64,000 bases of DNA. Source: Phellopilus nigrolimitatus. Its lineage: Eukaryota > Basidiomycota > Agaricomycetes > Hymenochaetales > Hymenochaetaceae. The stretch spans positions 679,497 to 743,496 of the forward strand of contig JAJOHG010000012.1 in assembly GCA_021029095.1 (NCBI GenBank), read 5' to 3'. Both the position numbers and the translations under genes were made by a program. Shown one piece after another: positions 45,202 to 56,458 of the stretch (position 1 is the stretch's first letter; each line of letters begins with the position of its first letter). The notes beneath the pieces are model-generated. The model did no database searches and was not told where the DNA came from. It saw nothing but the letters and a program-made list of their open reading frames with translations.

Positions 45202-45595
45202 CTTTACCGTCGCTGTCGTCGTCGGCGATGAAGGAGGAAGACGTGGAGGACGAGAAGAGGCTGTCAAGAGCTTCAAGTTCAACGCGACTCGACTCGGTTC
45301 GTTTTTCAAACGTCACGCTTCCGTCACGTGGCCGTGTGCAAGCCTCTTCGCATTTTTGTGGCTCACGGCTCGAAGGCTGCAAAGAAAATCCAGATAAGTG
45401 CTGATAGTGTATGTGTGTCTAATGTACATGATGCTAAATATGAACAATGCCGGTGTTGTCTACTCTACTACTGAAAGACGGTGAAAGAGGGCGAAAGCAT
45501 GATGTCGAGTAAAGAAAATAATATCTCCAAAGAAAGGGGAAGAAAGAAAAGGAGCTATAAACAAATCGAAAGTGAAAGAAAAACACATCGAACGC
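45202..45595. other. Spacer between Aurora and SUN genes
   Basis: About 390 bp, the 5' region of the kinase gene and the 3' untranslated region of the SUN-domain gene (both minus strand). It contains several purine-rich stretches (gaaagaaaaag) near 45530-45590. No gene. Confidence 0.5.
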
Positions 45596-48577
45596 TCACG
45601 GACTCCGGTCGCTCACCTCTGAGCCTTCGACGTCCGTGTCCACCCAGCTCTCCGACTCCGTGTCGATCTCAACGACCTTTGGCCCCGCCCTCGAGGTGTC
45701 ATTCGGCTGCCATGGCGAGCCCAGCGCGAGGCCTTCCAGCGTCGTCGTGCCGTCCTGCTCGCGCGCGCGATTCTGTAGCGCCGAGACTGAAAGCGGCGCA
45801 CGCCCACCGTCGTGCTCCCGCAGCCGCCCTTGCTCCGCCGTGTCCGGCGGCGTGCTCGGCCAGAACACGTGCCGCCCCTCCTCCTGTCGCGCATTCTCAG
45901 GTTCCTCCTGGTTCCGCTCTTGCTCTACAGGCACGCCCGATGGCCGTTCCTGCTCCCGCTCCGGGGTACCAGCGCCCGGCCTCGGGTGCTTGCGGATCTC
46001 GTGCAGGTGCGCGCTCTTCGCCCACTTCTTCGGCGGGAGCGGGGAGAGGAGGCCCGTGGAGACGGAGTGCGCCATCGCCGCCGCCGCGGGCGAACTGTGT
46101 GAGTTCGCACGGCGCAGGCGAGGGCGCGCGGAGCCGCCGCCGCCGGACGAGCCGGGAACGGCGTACGCAGCGATGAGCCCGGGCGCGCGGGGGACGTGGC
46201 TGTAGATGGAGAGGGCGGCGGAACTGGGCGTCCCGGGCCGGTGTGCGACGAATTGGCGCGCGTGCGGTGTGCGGACAGCTGCTGGCGTGCGCGGCTTTGC
46301 GGGGGATGAGAGAGCCAATGTGCTGCCAGTGCGTTTGGGAGTCCGCTCTCCATCATCCCGAGATCGTTCTGTTGGAAACTTGACTTTTTCTGCGCAAGTC
46401 ATAAGCCAAAAAAAAAAAGGCGATCAGTAAACGGCACTCACCAGATTGGTTCGCAGAAACAGGGCTTTGGAAATAAACAGGCCTCGGAGTCGGGCTCCGA
46501 TTTCTCAGCTTCGACGCCCATTCCCCGCTGCTGAAGCTGCTCAAATGGCGCCGTCCCCACTCCTTCAGCGAATCACGCCGCCCGTTCGAAGACATTGGGC
46601 CGATGATTGGCTCGCCACGCGAGCCGCGCGTAAGCGCCATGAAGACTAGCACGGTAAGCAGGAGGCAAAGCTGGGCGATGCCCAGACGCTTTTCGAGGAC
46701 GACCTCGTCCGACAAGATATTCACGCGCGTGAGCAGCTCGCCATGCTCGCGTTCCAGTCGCTTGCGCTGCCTCTCCCATTCCTGCACAGTTTTCTGCAAG
46801 AACTGGGAGTGTGCCTTGCCCTAACGTGACACTTTGAGTAGCTGGCTCGTAGAATTTGAAAAAAAAAAATTATGACTTACAATCCCCTCCAGCCTGCCCA
46901 CATCTTCTTCTAGCCTCCTCAGCGCGTCTCGCATGCTCCGAGCCTGTTCCTCTACATACCGCAAGTGCAACGTCGAGTTGCCCTCGAGGAGGCTCAGGCG
47001 CGTCATGATCGTCCGATAGATCGACTCGCCCGCAGACGTCACAGCAGGGGCAGCACGCGTTTCGTGTGGAATAATTGTAGAGATGGAAGAGCTCGCGAGT
47101 TGAGATGATGCAGAGCCGAGTTTTGAGCTTGAAGCGTGCGAGCTAGAGGCAGAGGAGTTAGAGCTCTGAGTGATAGCGGATACAGAATCGGGCTGGGAGG
47201 GTGAACCCGATGCAGCTGATTCAGGGGGTAGATGAGTCGATGATGGCGACGAGTCTGAAGAGTTAGAAAGGACGGGGCTGCCACTTTCTGCAGCAGAAGA
47301 AGTCGATGATGTATCGCTGTGCGAGTCCTCTTCACGAGAGGACTGCTCGGGTTTGAGCGTGGATGTAGATACATCGCTAGCCATGCTATTTGGCACCGTC
47401 GTTGCTGAATGCATTGTGACGCTCGTAGGAGCCTCGTCGTTTGTGACGGGATGCTCTGCCTTCGTAGGTGATACGGACACATCGGCGGTCTCCGGAGATG
47501 CATTTTCCGCTGAGGTGTCAGCCGGTGCGGGACTGTCGTCCGCTGTCTCCCTGACCGCCTGCCCAGGATCCTGTGCAGCAGGTGCGGCAGGGGATGCTAT
47601 CGAGCGGGCCACAGCAATTTCGGCATCGCCCTTCTTCGCCTGCGACTCGGCCTCCCATTCATCCCATTTCCATTGCTCGAGGTGCGTGAGGCCGTAGACG
47701 CGGAGAAGGGACACGGGGCAGTAGTACTCGTTCCCGAAGTGCGAGTGGAAGTCGATGCGGATGAAGCGGTAGAAGTCGCGTAGCGAGGTGGGCGGGTGGA
47801 ACGACTGCACGGGAGGGTCAGAATCACGTTATAAAGCGCCTACAAAAGACGCACCTGGATCCCGCGGACATTCTTCGCGCGGTACGTCCCCGCGGGCGTC
47901 CACGCGGCGGGGTCCGTCTCGTACGTGCGCGCGACGGACACGCTGAAGTCGCGGAACACGCCGCTGAAGAATTCGAAGTTCGCAAGCTGCACGGTGTCGA
48001 TGCGCACGTCCTCGCACAGCTCGACGACAACGAAGCGCGGCTCGCCCGCACCCGCGCCCGCGGCGCACGGGCTGAGCATATAGCGGTCCTTCTTTTCCGA
48101 CAGGATCGCGGCGGGTGCGCGCGCGCTGCGGTGCGCGTGGTGCACGCGCGCGGAGCAGTCGAGGCTCGCGTAGTTGAAGCGGTCCGTGAGCGGCACACGG
48201 AAGTGTGGCGGCGCCTCAGACGGCGGCGGCGGGTCGGGCGGCGCCTCTGCGGGGTCTAGCTGCTGCTGCTGCTGCTCCTGTGCGGCGGGCGCGGGCTGTT
48301 GCTTCGCCTTCGTGGCGGCAGCGGCGTCCTTGAGCTTCGCGCCCTCCGCCTGCTGCTGCTGCAGCTGCTTCGCCTTCCAGTCCTCGAACGAGAGGATCTC
48401 GCCCGCGGGCTCGCTGGGCGGCAGCGGCGTCAGGCAGCATATTGGCGGCTCTGGTGGGCGCTGTGCGAGTTTGGAGATGTCGTGGAAGGGGTCGTGCGGG
48501 GTGACGGGCTCGGCGAGTGCAGAGGCGGACAGGAGGAGTGCGAGGAGACCGGCGGGCAGGAGGTACAGCCTGTGCAT
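45596..48577 (-). CDS. SUN-domain membrane protein (SLP1/Opt type)
   Basis: Four exons (48577-47855, 47804-46881, 46820-46442, 46389-45596) give 939 residues in one frame. A signal peptide (LLPAGLLALLLSASALA) is followed by a Gln-rich linker. The SUN domain at about residues 125-285 includes FNYASLDCSARV, KDRYMLSPC, FVVVELCEDVRIDTVQLANFEF and YRFIRIDF. A Ser/Thr/Pro-rich region of some 220 residues, a coiled coil (QARSMRDALRRLEEDV and EWERQRKRLEREHGELLTRV) and one membrane helix at about residues 595-615 come next. A long disordered cytosolic tail ends the protein. This layout matches the ER SUN-like protein Slp1 rather than nuclear-envelope SUN proteins, which have the SUN domain last. Slp1-type proteins stabilise membrane proteins together with Emp65. 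Confidence 0.85.
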
Positions 48578-48917
48578 GGCGCGCAGACGAACGTGTCGTC
48601 CGCGGGCTGTCGTCGGCGTTGTCGTTGCCGGTGGCGGCGTCGTCGTCGTCGTCGTCGTTAAAGGTCAGGGTCGTGCCACGTCGGCTTGTGGAGGTCGCTG
48701 TCGGCGACGAGGTCATGAAAGTTACAGATGCCTTAGAATGCTCAGAATGGCATGTGATCGTCGCCTATGTTTAGCATAGGGGCGGCTAATTATGTAATCG
48801 CATCCCGCAATCTTATCCAGAACATATTTTCTAGCTACCTAAATCTTTAGAATATATCTTCATTTTTACATCTCACACACAAGAACTTTATACATTTACA
48901 TTTCTGCATCTCCGAGT
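48578..48917. other. Spacer upstream of the SUN-domain gene
   Basis: Includes a GTC/GTT trinucleotide-rich stretch (about 48600-48660) directly upstream of the ATG, then AT-rich sequence that should be the 3' region of the FMN enzyme gene. No gene. Confidence 0.5.
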
Positions 48918-50510
48918 CTACAACTTCGCCGTAGGCACCTTGACCAACGCGCTCCTCTTCCCTTGCACGCCCTTGATATCGCTGTACCCGCTCAGGCCGA
49001 GGGTGATTTCGAGGTCCGATAGGATCGAGCGGACTTGCTCCGCAACGCCCTGCTCGCCCGCAAGGCAGAGGCCGTACATAAACGGGCGACCCACTGCCAA
49101 TTTCACAGTTTAGTTAGCTTCCCGCTTTCCATGCATGATAAAATAGCAGAGGGGGCGGAGAAGACTCACGCAGAACGCCCTGCGCGCCGAGTGCGAGCGC
49201 CTTGATGATGTCGCTCCCCGTGCGGATTCCAGAATCGAAGAGCACGGTGAACGTCCCCGCCGCCTGCGCGGCCCGCACTTTCTCCGACAGACAGATCGCG
49301 TCGAGCGCGTCGAGCGACGCCGTCGCGCCGTCGACCTGTCGGCCGCCTTTAATCATTCATCCTCGTCAGCGTCTAGTCATGCAAATTTTTTTTTTCAAAG
49401 GAGAAGGTCACCGTGGTTGGAAACGACGATCCCGTCTACCCAGTCTACAGCGGTCTCGGCGTCGTTGACACTCTGGATGCCCTTCAAGACGATCGGGCCC
49501 TCCCAGTTCTTCTTCAGGAACGCGAGGTCCTCCCACGTCCTATATACACCAGAGTTCGTCTCCGCCAGCCATGCCGTGCCGAGCGTCTTCCGTGTCTGCA
49601 CCTCCACGTCTCCCTGCGCGGCGCGCACCTCCAGCGCCGCAGGGTCGTACGGGAACTCGACGTGCTTTCCCACAGGCCAGACCTCCTGCCCCATCCGGCG
49701 CATAAACACGGGGTCGGAGAGGCCGACCGCCGCGCCCGTGCCGTGCAGGAACGGGAGGTACGTGCGGTCGAGGTCGTGCGGGCGCCAGCCAATCGTCGGC
49801 GTGTCGAGCGTCACGACAAGCGCCGTGAAGCCCTCCTTCTTCGCGCGTGCGAGCACAGAAAGGGTGACCTCGGGGGTCTTGGGCCAGTAGAGCTGATACC
49901 ACCGCGGCGAGCCCGGCCCGCTGGCAGCGGCGACGGCCTCGATGGAGCGCGTGGACGCAGTGCTCATGATCATGGGCACGCCGAGCGACGCGGCCGCGCG
50001 GGCGGTGGCGAGTTCGGCCTCGGGGTGAACGATGCCCTGCACGCCGATTGGTGCGATGAGTAGCGGGGAGTTGAGCTTCGCCCCGAATATCGTGGTCTGC
50101 GCAAATCGTCAGCCATGTTACACCACAGCAAGGGGGACGCGCTACGCACGCCGATGTCGCGAGAGGTCGCGTCGCGCAGCATGTGCGGGACGATGCGCCA
50201 TGTGTCGAACGCCTCGCGGTTGAAGCGCTCGGTCGAGCACGTGCCGGCGCTCCCAAAGACGTAGAGGTATGCGTCTTGAGAACATTTTTAACAGACGGAC
50301 ATACAAAAAACGGGAACACGCACCCATGTGATCCTTCAACTTCTCCCTCGCGAGCTCCTCGATGCGTTTGACTTCGACGGTCGACAGCGCGGGCGGGCGC
50401 CGCTCCTTGTAGATGCTGAGCATAAAGGCGGACCAGTGGTTCGAGCCCTGGCTGACGATCGAGGTGGCCTCGGCATCGGATGACTTGTTGTTTGCGTCGT
50501 TTGCAGTCAT
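48918..50510 (-). CDS. FMN-dependent 2-hydroxyacid dehydrogenase/oxidase
   Basis: Five exons (50510-50324, 50274-50150, 50096-49412, 49346-49170, 49093-48918) give 449 residues. The family oxidises L-2-hydroxy acids (lactate, glycolate and similar) using FMN. The TIM-barrel landmarks are complete. The N-terminal Tyr-Val-Phe-Gly-Ser-Ala-Gly motif is followed by [18 protein letters not shown] and WYQLYW. Next come the substrate-binding VVTLDTP, the FMN Lys in IVLKGI, the catalytic His-Arg pair in SNHGGRQVDG, and the phosphate site [18 protein letters not shown] with GRPFMYGL. No cytochrome b5 domain precedes it, so it is not a cytochrome b2. The last residues are PTAKL; a peroxisomal signal of the strict SKL type is absent. 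An upstream in-frame ATG (50666) is considered leader. Confidence 0.9.
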
Positions 50511-51882
50511 GGTTGCAGGAAGGAAGTGAGGGCGAAGTCGTGAGACTACGCTATTTGAGTGCTGATAAGTTCCTACTCCATGACCCGTGTTCTCCAAGTC
50601 CGGCCCTCCAAAATATAAGTCCGATCGACGTGGCTCGAAATCTGCGAACAAACTCAACGTTCCCAAAGGTCATTGTGTACGATTGCGGTGTAAGTCTGCA
50701 GAGCAAATACATAAGTTAGAGAATAAAGCAAAGCTCGTCAGTTCTCGATGCTGCTATTTGTCGTTGACGAACAACGTCTGGAAACGGCATCGTCGATCAT
50801 CGTCGGAGTCAGGTTTGCGTCACCAGGATTATATAATACCTAAAACGTTTCGTATTGCAATATGAGCACAATTTCTTTTGATATGTACATAAGATTTACA
50901 GACGGATTTCATCCCACCAAACATGTACGTGGGGCGGGGAAAATAAAAAAACTCACTGAAAAGAACCAATGACCGCCGACGGTAAGAGACTGCAGTATGT
51001 GACAACTGATAAAGCAGTCAGCTATTTAGAAATGCGAGCCCAGTACATGTGCAGGTTTCAGCATGCATTGAAAGATCCTTGCCAGGGTTCATGAGAAATT
51101 TCAGAGCATCATTTCATCATCTGCTGCATGTAAGTAGTAGAGCGACTTCCTGAGAGTCCATTAGTTCACTTTCTAACTGACGAGACCTGAACTTACTCCT
51201 ATTTCCAAAACATTTATCACCCTACCGAGCACCGGCCTCTCTTCTGTGCCTTCTCCATGTCCAACTCGTCTTGAGATTTTCTTCGCATTCTCCTGCTCAA
51301 ATACTTGCGCTATCGCTGTGGGAAGCCCATACATCTCCGGACCGCTGTTGCATCCTTTCCCGCATATTCGAGAATAATCTTTGCTCTTCGAAGGTGCTTT
51401 AAATTTAGAAAACAGAAAGTCAGAGCTTGCTCCAGCAGAAATGCCTGCCAATAAGAATTCAGAGACGTTGTGTACTTTTAGTTGGGAAGCTTCGCTCCCC
51501 GTTCACACGGGTAAGGATGTGGCAAATGCCTACAGATGGCAAATCTGACACAATCCAGCCTCATATCAGCCGAAATTTCACCAGCTTAAATTGTGCAGAA
51601 GGAGGAGAATTAAGACTGTTCTGTAACATGAGCCACCAAATTTCCAATCCCGGTAAATATGTAAACAACTACAAATGCACACTCTTTTTGGCAGAGGCTG
51701 CCCCTTGCAACTTTGTCCGGTTGTCTTGCCCACAAATATGCTGCACTCCTGGCTTGCAGAAATCTTTGCATAAATAAACTCATGCATCGTGGAAACGGTC
51801 GTGTTTCTCACAAATTTGCTACACTCCTAGCTTGCAGCAATTCTTGCAGTGGTACAAGTAAGCTCATACATCATGGAAATTC
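50511..51882. other. Intergenic, with F-box promoter repeat at the right end
   Basis: Mostly AT-rich. A 92-codon minus frame at 51173-51451 (MAGISAGASSDFLF...) has no recognisable domain. From about 51690 the sequence resembles the stretch before the second F-box gene, so it belongs to the tandem duplication described there. Confidence 0.4.
51690..51882 (+). repeat. Duplicated upstream segment of the F-box pair (copy 1)
   Basis: Contains TTGCAACTTTGTCCGGTTG and, twice, a unit reading TTTGCTACACTCC or TATGCTGCACTCC followed by GCTTGCAG. It ends with CATCATGGAAATTCTTGATG before the F-box start. Copy 2 at 53577-53677 has the same order with one unit only. Confidence 0.65.
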
Positions 51883-53205
51883 TTGATGATGCAACATTCT
51901 TTTCTCCCGCCAGAAATATGGCTGCAGATTTTCTATTGGGCCACGTTCAATCCCGCAAGAGATGTCAACACGCTCGTGGCGATTCCTGTCTTTGACTCGG
52001 TCTCGCACCATGAGACAGAAGAGCAATATGCAAACACTCTACGCGTCAAACTGAATCTGGCCCTGGTTTGTAAATGGTGGCGTGACAACACAAGAGAATT
52101 TTTGTACGAGGATGTGCACCTGCGGCATGAGGCTGAAAGTCTAGCGAATCTGTTCGAGCAGTCGAAAAGAAACTGTCCGCTTTCCCTTGGATATGGAAGA
52201 TACGTGCGTAAAATCGCACTCCCGCTCGTGCGGAATCGGCCGTCCGGTCCAGTGCATGGTTGGGCTAGGAAAGAAGTACCCCGCATAATCAAATGCTGCC
52301 CGAACCTCCTTGTGCTTTCACGCTACCACCGCGACAAAATAAATCCCTTCGAACCTCAGAAGATGAGCGCCCCCGGTGCATATGGAGACCTTGACAGTGA
52401 GATTCGCGGCGTCCTTTCTGCAATCCGGCGTATCGACTGGAACAGCGGACTCATGCTTAACCAGCACAACCTGGTGGCTGGGCCACGCGTGACATGGTTT
52501 GCACAATCACTCGAGGTGCTTTCGCTCAGCGAGGAGGTCTTCTCCCGCCCGCCAGACGTGCTCCAATGCACGTCCACTGTGCGGCTTCCGCGCGTGCACA
52601 CTCTTCGTGTGGGCCTCACCCGCATTTCAGGAGACCCAAGTAATGTCTATCGCATGACCTTGGAGCTTCCCGCACTCCGTCGTGTTGTGCTAGACAATGC
52701 GTCTGCGCTAATGCCTGTAGTTAACTGCTGCTTGCGTGTGTGGGGGCGGCAAGTGCGTGTGCTCGAGATCGGGTCGGACTGGTTCATGACTTCAAGCCAC
52801 CTGTCGCATCTGTCGCAGTACTTTCCAAATATAGAGACACTGCATTATGCTGGCCGTTTCATGCTACGCGAACCACCCGATCGCGAATTTCGCAAGCTGA
52901 GGCTGATTGTCTGGCGCGCGTCCCAAGATGGCTGCCAGGACGTAACTGGCGGCTACGTTCTGGAAGCCGGGTTCAGTACTTTATTAGGAGAACAATCGAA
53001 ATTCCCGTCTATCCGAAAGATTGAGCTGCACGGACCGGAATGGACGACGCTGGTGTCCGACGCGCGCTTCCAGGATGTGCTTCGTCTTTCATACATCCAA
53101 GGAGTCGAAATCTCCTGTAAAAGTGAAGCTGATTTAGCCTTGGACGAGGCGAAGCTGAAGTATCAAGACACTTGCCCAACTGACATTCGGGAAGGCACAT
53201 TCTGA
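51883..53205 (+). CDS. F-box-like protein, tandem copy 1
   Basis: A single-exon frame of 440 residues begins with the F-box-like start HSFLPPEIWLQIFYWATF, continues with LALVCKWWRDNTREFLYEDV, and then shows a regular pattern of hydrophobic strands (VRKIALPL, CCPNLLVLS, LEVLSLS, RVHTLRVGL, ALRRVVLDN, IETLHYAG) typical of the LRR-like part of agaricomycete F-box proteins. It may serve an SCF ubiquitin ligase through Skp1. It is closely similar over its length to the next gene (53678-55039). The start is one of three near-adjacent Met codons (51883, 51886, 51889). The frame is fully open. Confidence 0.8.
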   Translation: MMMQHSFLPPEIWLQIFYWATFNPARDVNTLVAIPVFDSVSHHETEEQYANTLRVKLNLALVCKWWRDNTREFLYEDVHLRHEAESLANLFEQSKRNCPLSLGYGRYVRKIALPLVRNRPSGPVHGWARKEVPRIIKCCPNLLVLSRYHRDKINPFEPQKMSAPGAYGDLDSEIRGVLSAIRRIDWNSGLMLNQHNLVAGPRVTWFAQSLEVLSLSEEVFSRPPDVLQCTSTVRLPRVHTLRVGLTRISGDPSNVYRMTLELPALRRVVLDNASALMPVVNCCLRVWGRQVRVLEIGSDWFMTSSHLSHLSQYFPNIETLHYAGRFMLREPPDREFRKLRLIVWRASQDGCQDVTGGYVLEAGFSTLLGEQSKFPSIRKIELHGPEWTTLVSDARFQDVLRLSYIQGVEISCKSEADLALDEAKLKYQDTCPTDIREGTF

Positions 53206-53576
53206 GGAGCGCTTTGCAAACTTGACTCCTTCATCTCGCCTTCGATCCTGTTCCCTAATCATTATTCATTACCCTTTGCGTAGTTTTCTTGTAATAAAAG
53301 CTTTTATTTGTTGCCTTATGACGAGTGCACATACGTAAGCCGCCAAGAAGTGTTTTATAGACGACTTTGGGAAACGGAACCAATGACGGTCATGGCCTGG
53401 ATTGTAGGTTCCAAAATAAGTGGTAATTTCTGATGATAAAAACTTTTGTCCATGAGAGCGGAGAGCACTGAGCTGCTATTACGACTTCCGCGCGTCCTTA
53501 TTGCCCGGGAGGGACAGCACAGCTTTAGGTGCATAGTCACATGATAGCTTTTTGGGAGCCCAATAATTTTGCTGGT
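53206..53576. other. Spacer between the two F-box copies
   Basis: Starts with the 3' region of copy 1, which shares the stretch GCTTTGCAAACTTGACTCC and following bases with the 3' regions of copy 2 and of the third relic. No other gene. Confidence 0.5.
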
Positions 53577-53677
53577 TAACTTGCAATTTTGTCCGGTTCG
53601 TGTTGCGCGCAAGTTTGCTACCTGACTCGCAGCCACCTTTGAAGTACAAGTAAGCTTAACCATCATGGAAATTTTTC
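53577..53677 (+). repeat. Duplicated upstream segment of the F-box pair (copy 2)
   Basis: TTGCAATTTTGTCCGGTTC, AAGTTTGCTACCTGACTCGCAG and CATCATGGAAATTTTTCTTG in the same order as before copy 1, but with the middle unit once instead of twice. Confidence 0.65.
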
Positions 53678-55039
53678 TTGATGCATCATTCGTTTCTTCC
53701 GCCAGAATTATGGCTGCAGATTTTCTACTGGGCCACGTTCAATCCCGCAAGAAAGCTCAACATGCTCGTTACGATTCCCGTTTTTGACTCCATCACACAC
53801 CATGAGACAGGAGAGCAATATGCAAACACTTTACGCGACAAACGGAGTTTGGCTCTGGTCTGTAAATGGTGGCATGACAACACAAGGGAATTTCTGTACG
53901 AGGATGTGTGTCTGCGGCATGGCGCTGAAACTTTAGCAGATCTGTTCGAGCAATCGAAAAGAGACTGTCCACTTTCCCTTGGATATGGAAGATACGTGCG
54001 TAAGATTTCACTCCCACTCGTGCAATATCGGCCGTCCGATCCAGTGCACGTTTGGGCCAGGAAAGAAGTTACCCGCGTAATCAAATGCTGTCCGAATCTC
54101 CTCGTGCTTTCACGCTACCGCGACCAGGTTATGTTATCCGGACATGATCAGGAGAGTAGAAGCGAAGCAAGTTCCCCCGTTACAAATGAAGAATCTGGCA
54201 ATGACATCCACCTTGACTCTGCTGCAATCCGTCGTATTGACTGGGACAACGGACCCAAGCTTGACATGCCACGTACTGTGGCGGTTGCGCCGTGTGCGAC
54301 GTGGCTCGCTCAATCCCTCGAGGTGCTTTCGCTCAGCGGAGAGAATTATCTATGGCCGCCAGATGTGCTGGAGCGTATGTCCGTCGTGCGGCTCCCTCGT
54401 GTGCACACTCTTCGCGTGGCCACACTCTGCGCTTTCGGCATTCGAGGCATATATCACTATAGAATGGAGCTTCCTGCGCTCAGGCGTATCGTGCTAGACA
54501 GGGCGGAGGCGTTATACCAGCTCCTCGACGGCTGTCTGCGTGTGTGGGGACCACAAGTGCGTGCGATCGAGATCGGGAGGAACCCACGGTTCTTGCTCTC
54601 AGACTATTTGTCGACACTGGTGAAGTTCTGTCCAAATGTAGAGACGCTGCATTACCCCATCTTCTGGGCTAAGGTTTTGGGCTGGCGCAGTCTGCTCGAA
54701 ATGCCCGACTTCAGGTTTCGCAGTCTGAGGCTGGTTGGCTTGCACGCGTTTCAAAATACTAACGTGGAATTTGCTGGCGAACCATGGCAGCAAATCGAGG
54801 GCCATTTCAATGCTCTACTAGGAGAACATTCAAAGTTTCCGTCTATCCAAAATATCAAGCTGCACGGAATGGAATGGGCGACATTGGTGTCCGACGTGCG
54901 CTTTCAGAATGTGCTTCGTCTCGCAGACATCCGAGGAGCCGAAATCTCCTGCGAAAATCGGACAGCTGCTTTAGCCTTAGAGGAAGCGAAGTTCGAGAAC
55001 CATTCAAAAACTTTGTCTGACCGGTATCCGGCGAACTAA
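53678..55039 (+). CDS. F-box-like protein, tandem copy 2
   Basis: A single-exon frame of 453 residues paralogous to the gene at 51883. The first 150 residues are nearly the same (HSFLPPELWLQIFYWATFNP, LALVCKWWHDNTREFLYEDV, CPLSLGYGRYVRKI). The middle contains an acidic insertion (DQESRSEASSPV...) that differs from copy 1, and the C-terminal part diverges more. Faster change in the target-binding half is usual for this family. Both copies are intact, so the duplication is fairly young. No introns are seen in either. Confidence 0.8.
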   Translation: MMHHSFLPPELWLQIFYWATFNPARKLNMLVTIPVFDSITHHETGEQYANTLRDKRSLALVCKWWHDNTREFLYEDVCLRHGAETLADLFEQSKRDCPLSLGYGRYVRKISLPLVQYRPSDPVHVWARKEVTRVIKCCPNLLVLSRYRDQVMLSGHDQESRSEASSPVTNEESGNDIHLDSAAIRRIDWDNGPKLDMPRTVAVAPCATWLAQSLEVLSLSGENYLWPPDVLERMSVVRLPRVHTLRVATLCAFGIRGIYHYRMELPALRRIVLDRAEALYQLLDGCLRVWGPQVRAIEIGRNPRFLLSDYLSTLVKFCPNVETLHYPIFWAKVLGWRSLLEMPDFRFRSLRLVGLHAFQNTNVEFAGEPWQQIEGHFNALLGEHSKFPSIQNIKLHGMEWATLVSDVRFQNVLRLADIRGAEISCENRTAALALEEAKFENHSKTLSDRYPAN

Positions 55040-55439
55040 CCCTTCACGAGTATTCCAAGCACTTTGCAAACTGCACTCCACCCTGTTTTGCACCTTTTTT
55101 TCCCCATTCCACTTTGCATAATTTTCGGTTGTAAAAATTCCTTTGCTTTGTAATGAGTACGCGTAAAAGTCAACCTATAATAAATGTATAGTAGATGTCG
55201 ACGACTGAGCAATGTACATTGTGAGCCACAGAAAACCCATCGTGGTCGCATTTCAAGCGCTCTCGAATGCCTAGACTTTTAAGTTAAAAAATACGCAAGG
55301 ACTCACGATAAATATAGTAGTTGAAGAGCACAATTGAAGACCTGTCGGCGCTATCATTTTGTCGCAAAGTTATAGAGTAGGGGGATAAGCACTTTAGTCT
55401 TCAGTATTCGAGGAATCGATGACTGAGCCACTCGACGAA

Positions 55440-55640
55440 GGCTGTTTGGAAATGCTTTCTTAGGGGAGCAGTCGAACTGTCTGTCTATCCGAAAGGTCGA
55501 ACTGTACGGAATGGAATGGGTGGCACTGGTATCCAGCTTTCAGAATGTGCTTCGACTTGCAGACGCCCAAGAAGTTGAAAACTCCTGCAAAAAAATCGGA
55601 CAGCTACTTTAACCCTAGTGGACTCGGAGACGAGATTCGA
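55440..55640 (+). pseudogene. Third F-box copy, 3' end only
   Basis: A short stretch reads LLGEQSNCLSIRKVELYGMEW, then FQNVLRLADAQEVENSC, the same order as the C-termini of the two copies upstream, and is followed by the shared 3' flank (GCTTTGCAAACCTCACTCC at about 55694). Everything upstream of about 55440 is lost and the frame has small deletions (the residues between ALVS and FQN). It shows that the array once had three members. Confidence 0.75.
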
Positions 55641-56458
55641 GTATCTTATAAGAAGTTCGTCTGAATAAACTGACTTCTTCACGCACATTTCGGGCGCTTT
55701 GCAAACCTCACTCCATCTCGCTTTGATTCTGCTTCGCGTTCTTATCAATCATTACGCCTTGTATAACTTCCTGTAGTAAGATCTTGTTCTTGCCACCCAC
55801 AGTACACTTGTTTGGGGCTGGCTTTCCCGCGCGCTCCTCATAAGCCGATGCTCTGAGCCACAGAAAATCCATCATAACTAATTTCTACTTATTTTTGAAC
55901 ACCTGAGCAGAAGATACAGTGGTTGGCAGAGTAATAGAGTACATCACTTGAACACAAGATCTCGCAGTCAAATGATAGGAAAGTAGGCCTAACAAGAAAG
56001 GATGCCCTACAAGGGCCCAAGAGCGGTTAAGTAAATCAGACTGAATCACGCATGAAAAGTCAATGATGGGAGGGATTTCATAATTTGGACTGGAAAAAGA
56101 TGGGTCGCTAGCAGCACGATACAAAGTAGACAAAGTAGAATCAGGTGCTCGCAACGCTGTTTTTACACTGCCATGTCTTGGAATATCCTCTGGAAGCGCC
56201 AAGGGAGAACAGCGGATTATTATGAGGGTTTTGATAGAGATAAAGCTCAGTTGTCTGATCGCAGAGGTTGCGTAAATTTCAAGTCGGCGTGCGACTACAA
56301 TGATGGAGCAAAATAATCTTACAGGGAAAATACAGGCACAAAGCTACACAGGATTATACAGCAGATGTTAATCTTACCCCACGGGGCCCCACGCGCCCCT
56401 CTTTTCAGCGCGGACAATCCAAAAAAACCCTCGACATCAGAAAAAAAAAAGAGAACAA
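55641..56458. other. Intergenic region
   Basis: The first part is the duplicated 3' flank of the F-box relic. A 105-codon minus frame at 55885-56202 has no motif. The end is the AT-rich 3' region of the DUF6533 gene, with poly-A-like runs at about 56440. No gene called. Confidence 0.45.

Noticed and set aside
44762..45397. A 211-codon plus-strand frame
   Set aside because: It is the complement of the Aurora kinase first exon, whose strand is fixed by the splice chain and kinase motifs.
48174..48779. Plus-strand frame rich in Cys/Ser/Gly (201 codons), looking like a secreted Cys-rich protein
   Set aside because: The Cys run is the complement of the CAG-rich Gln linker in the SUN-domain gene; no signal peptide or splice support.
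49413..50063. A 216-codon plus-strand frame
   Set aside because: It is the complement of the FMN dehydrogenase main exon, which has full catalytic motifs on the minus strand.
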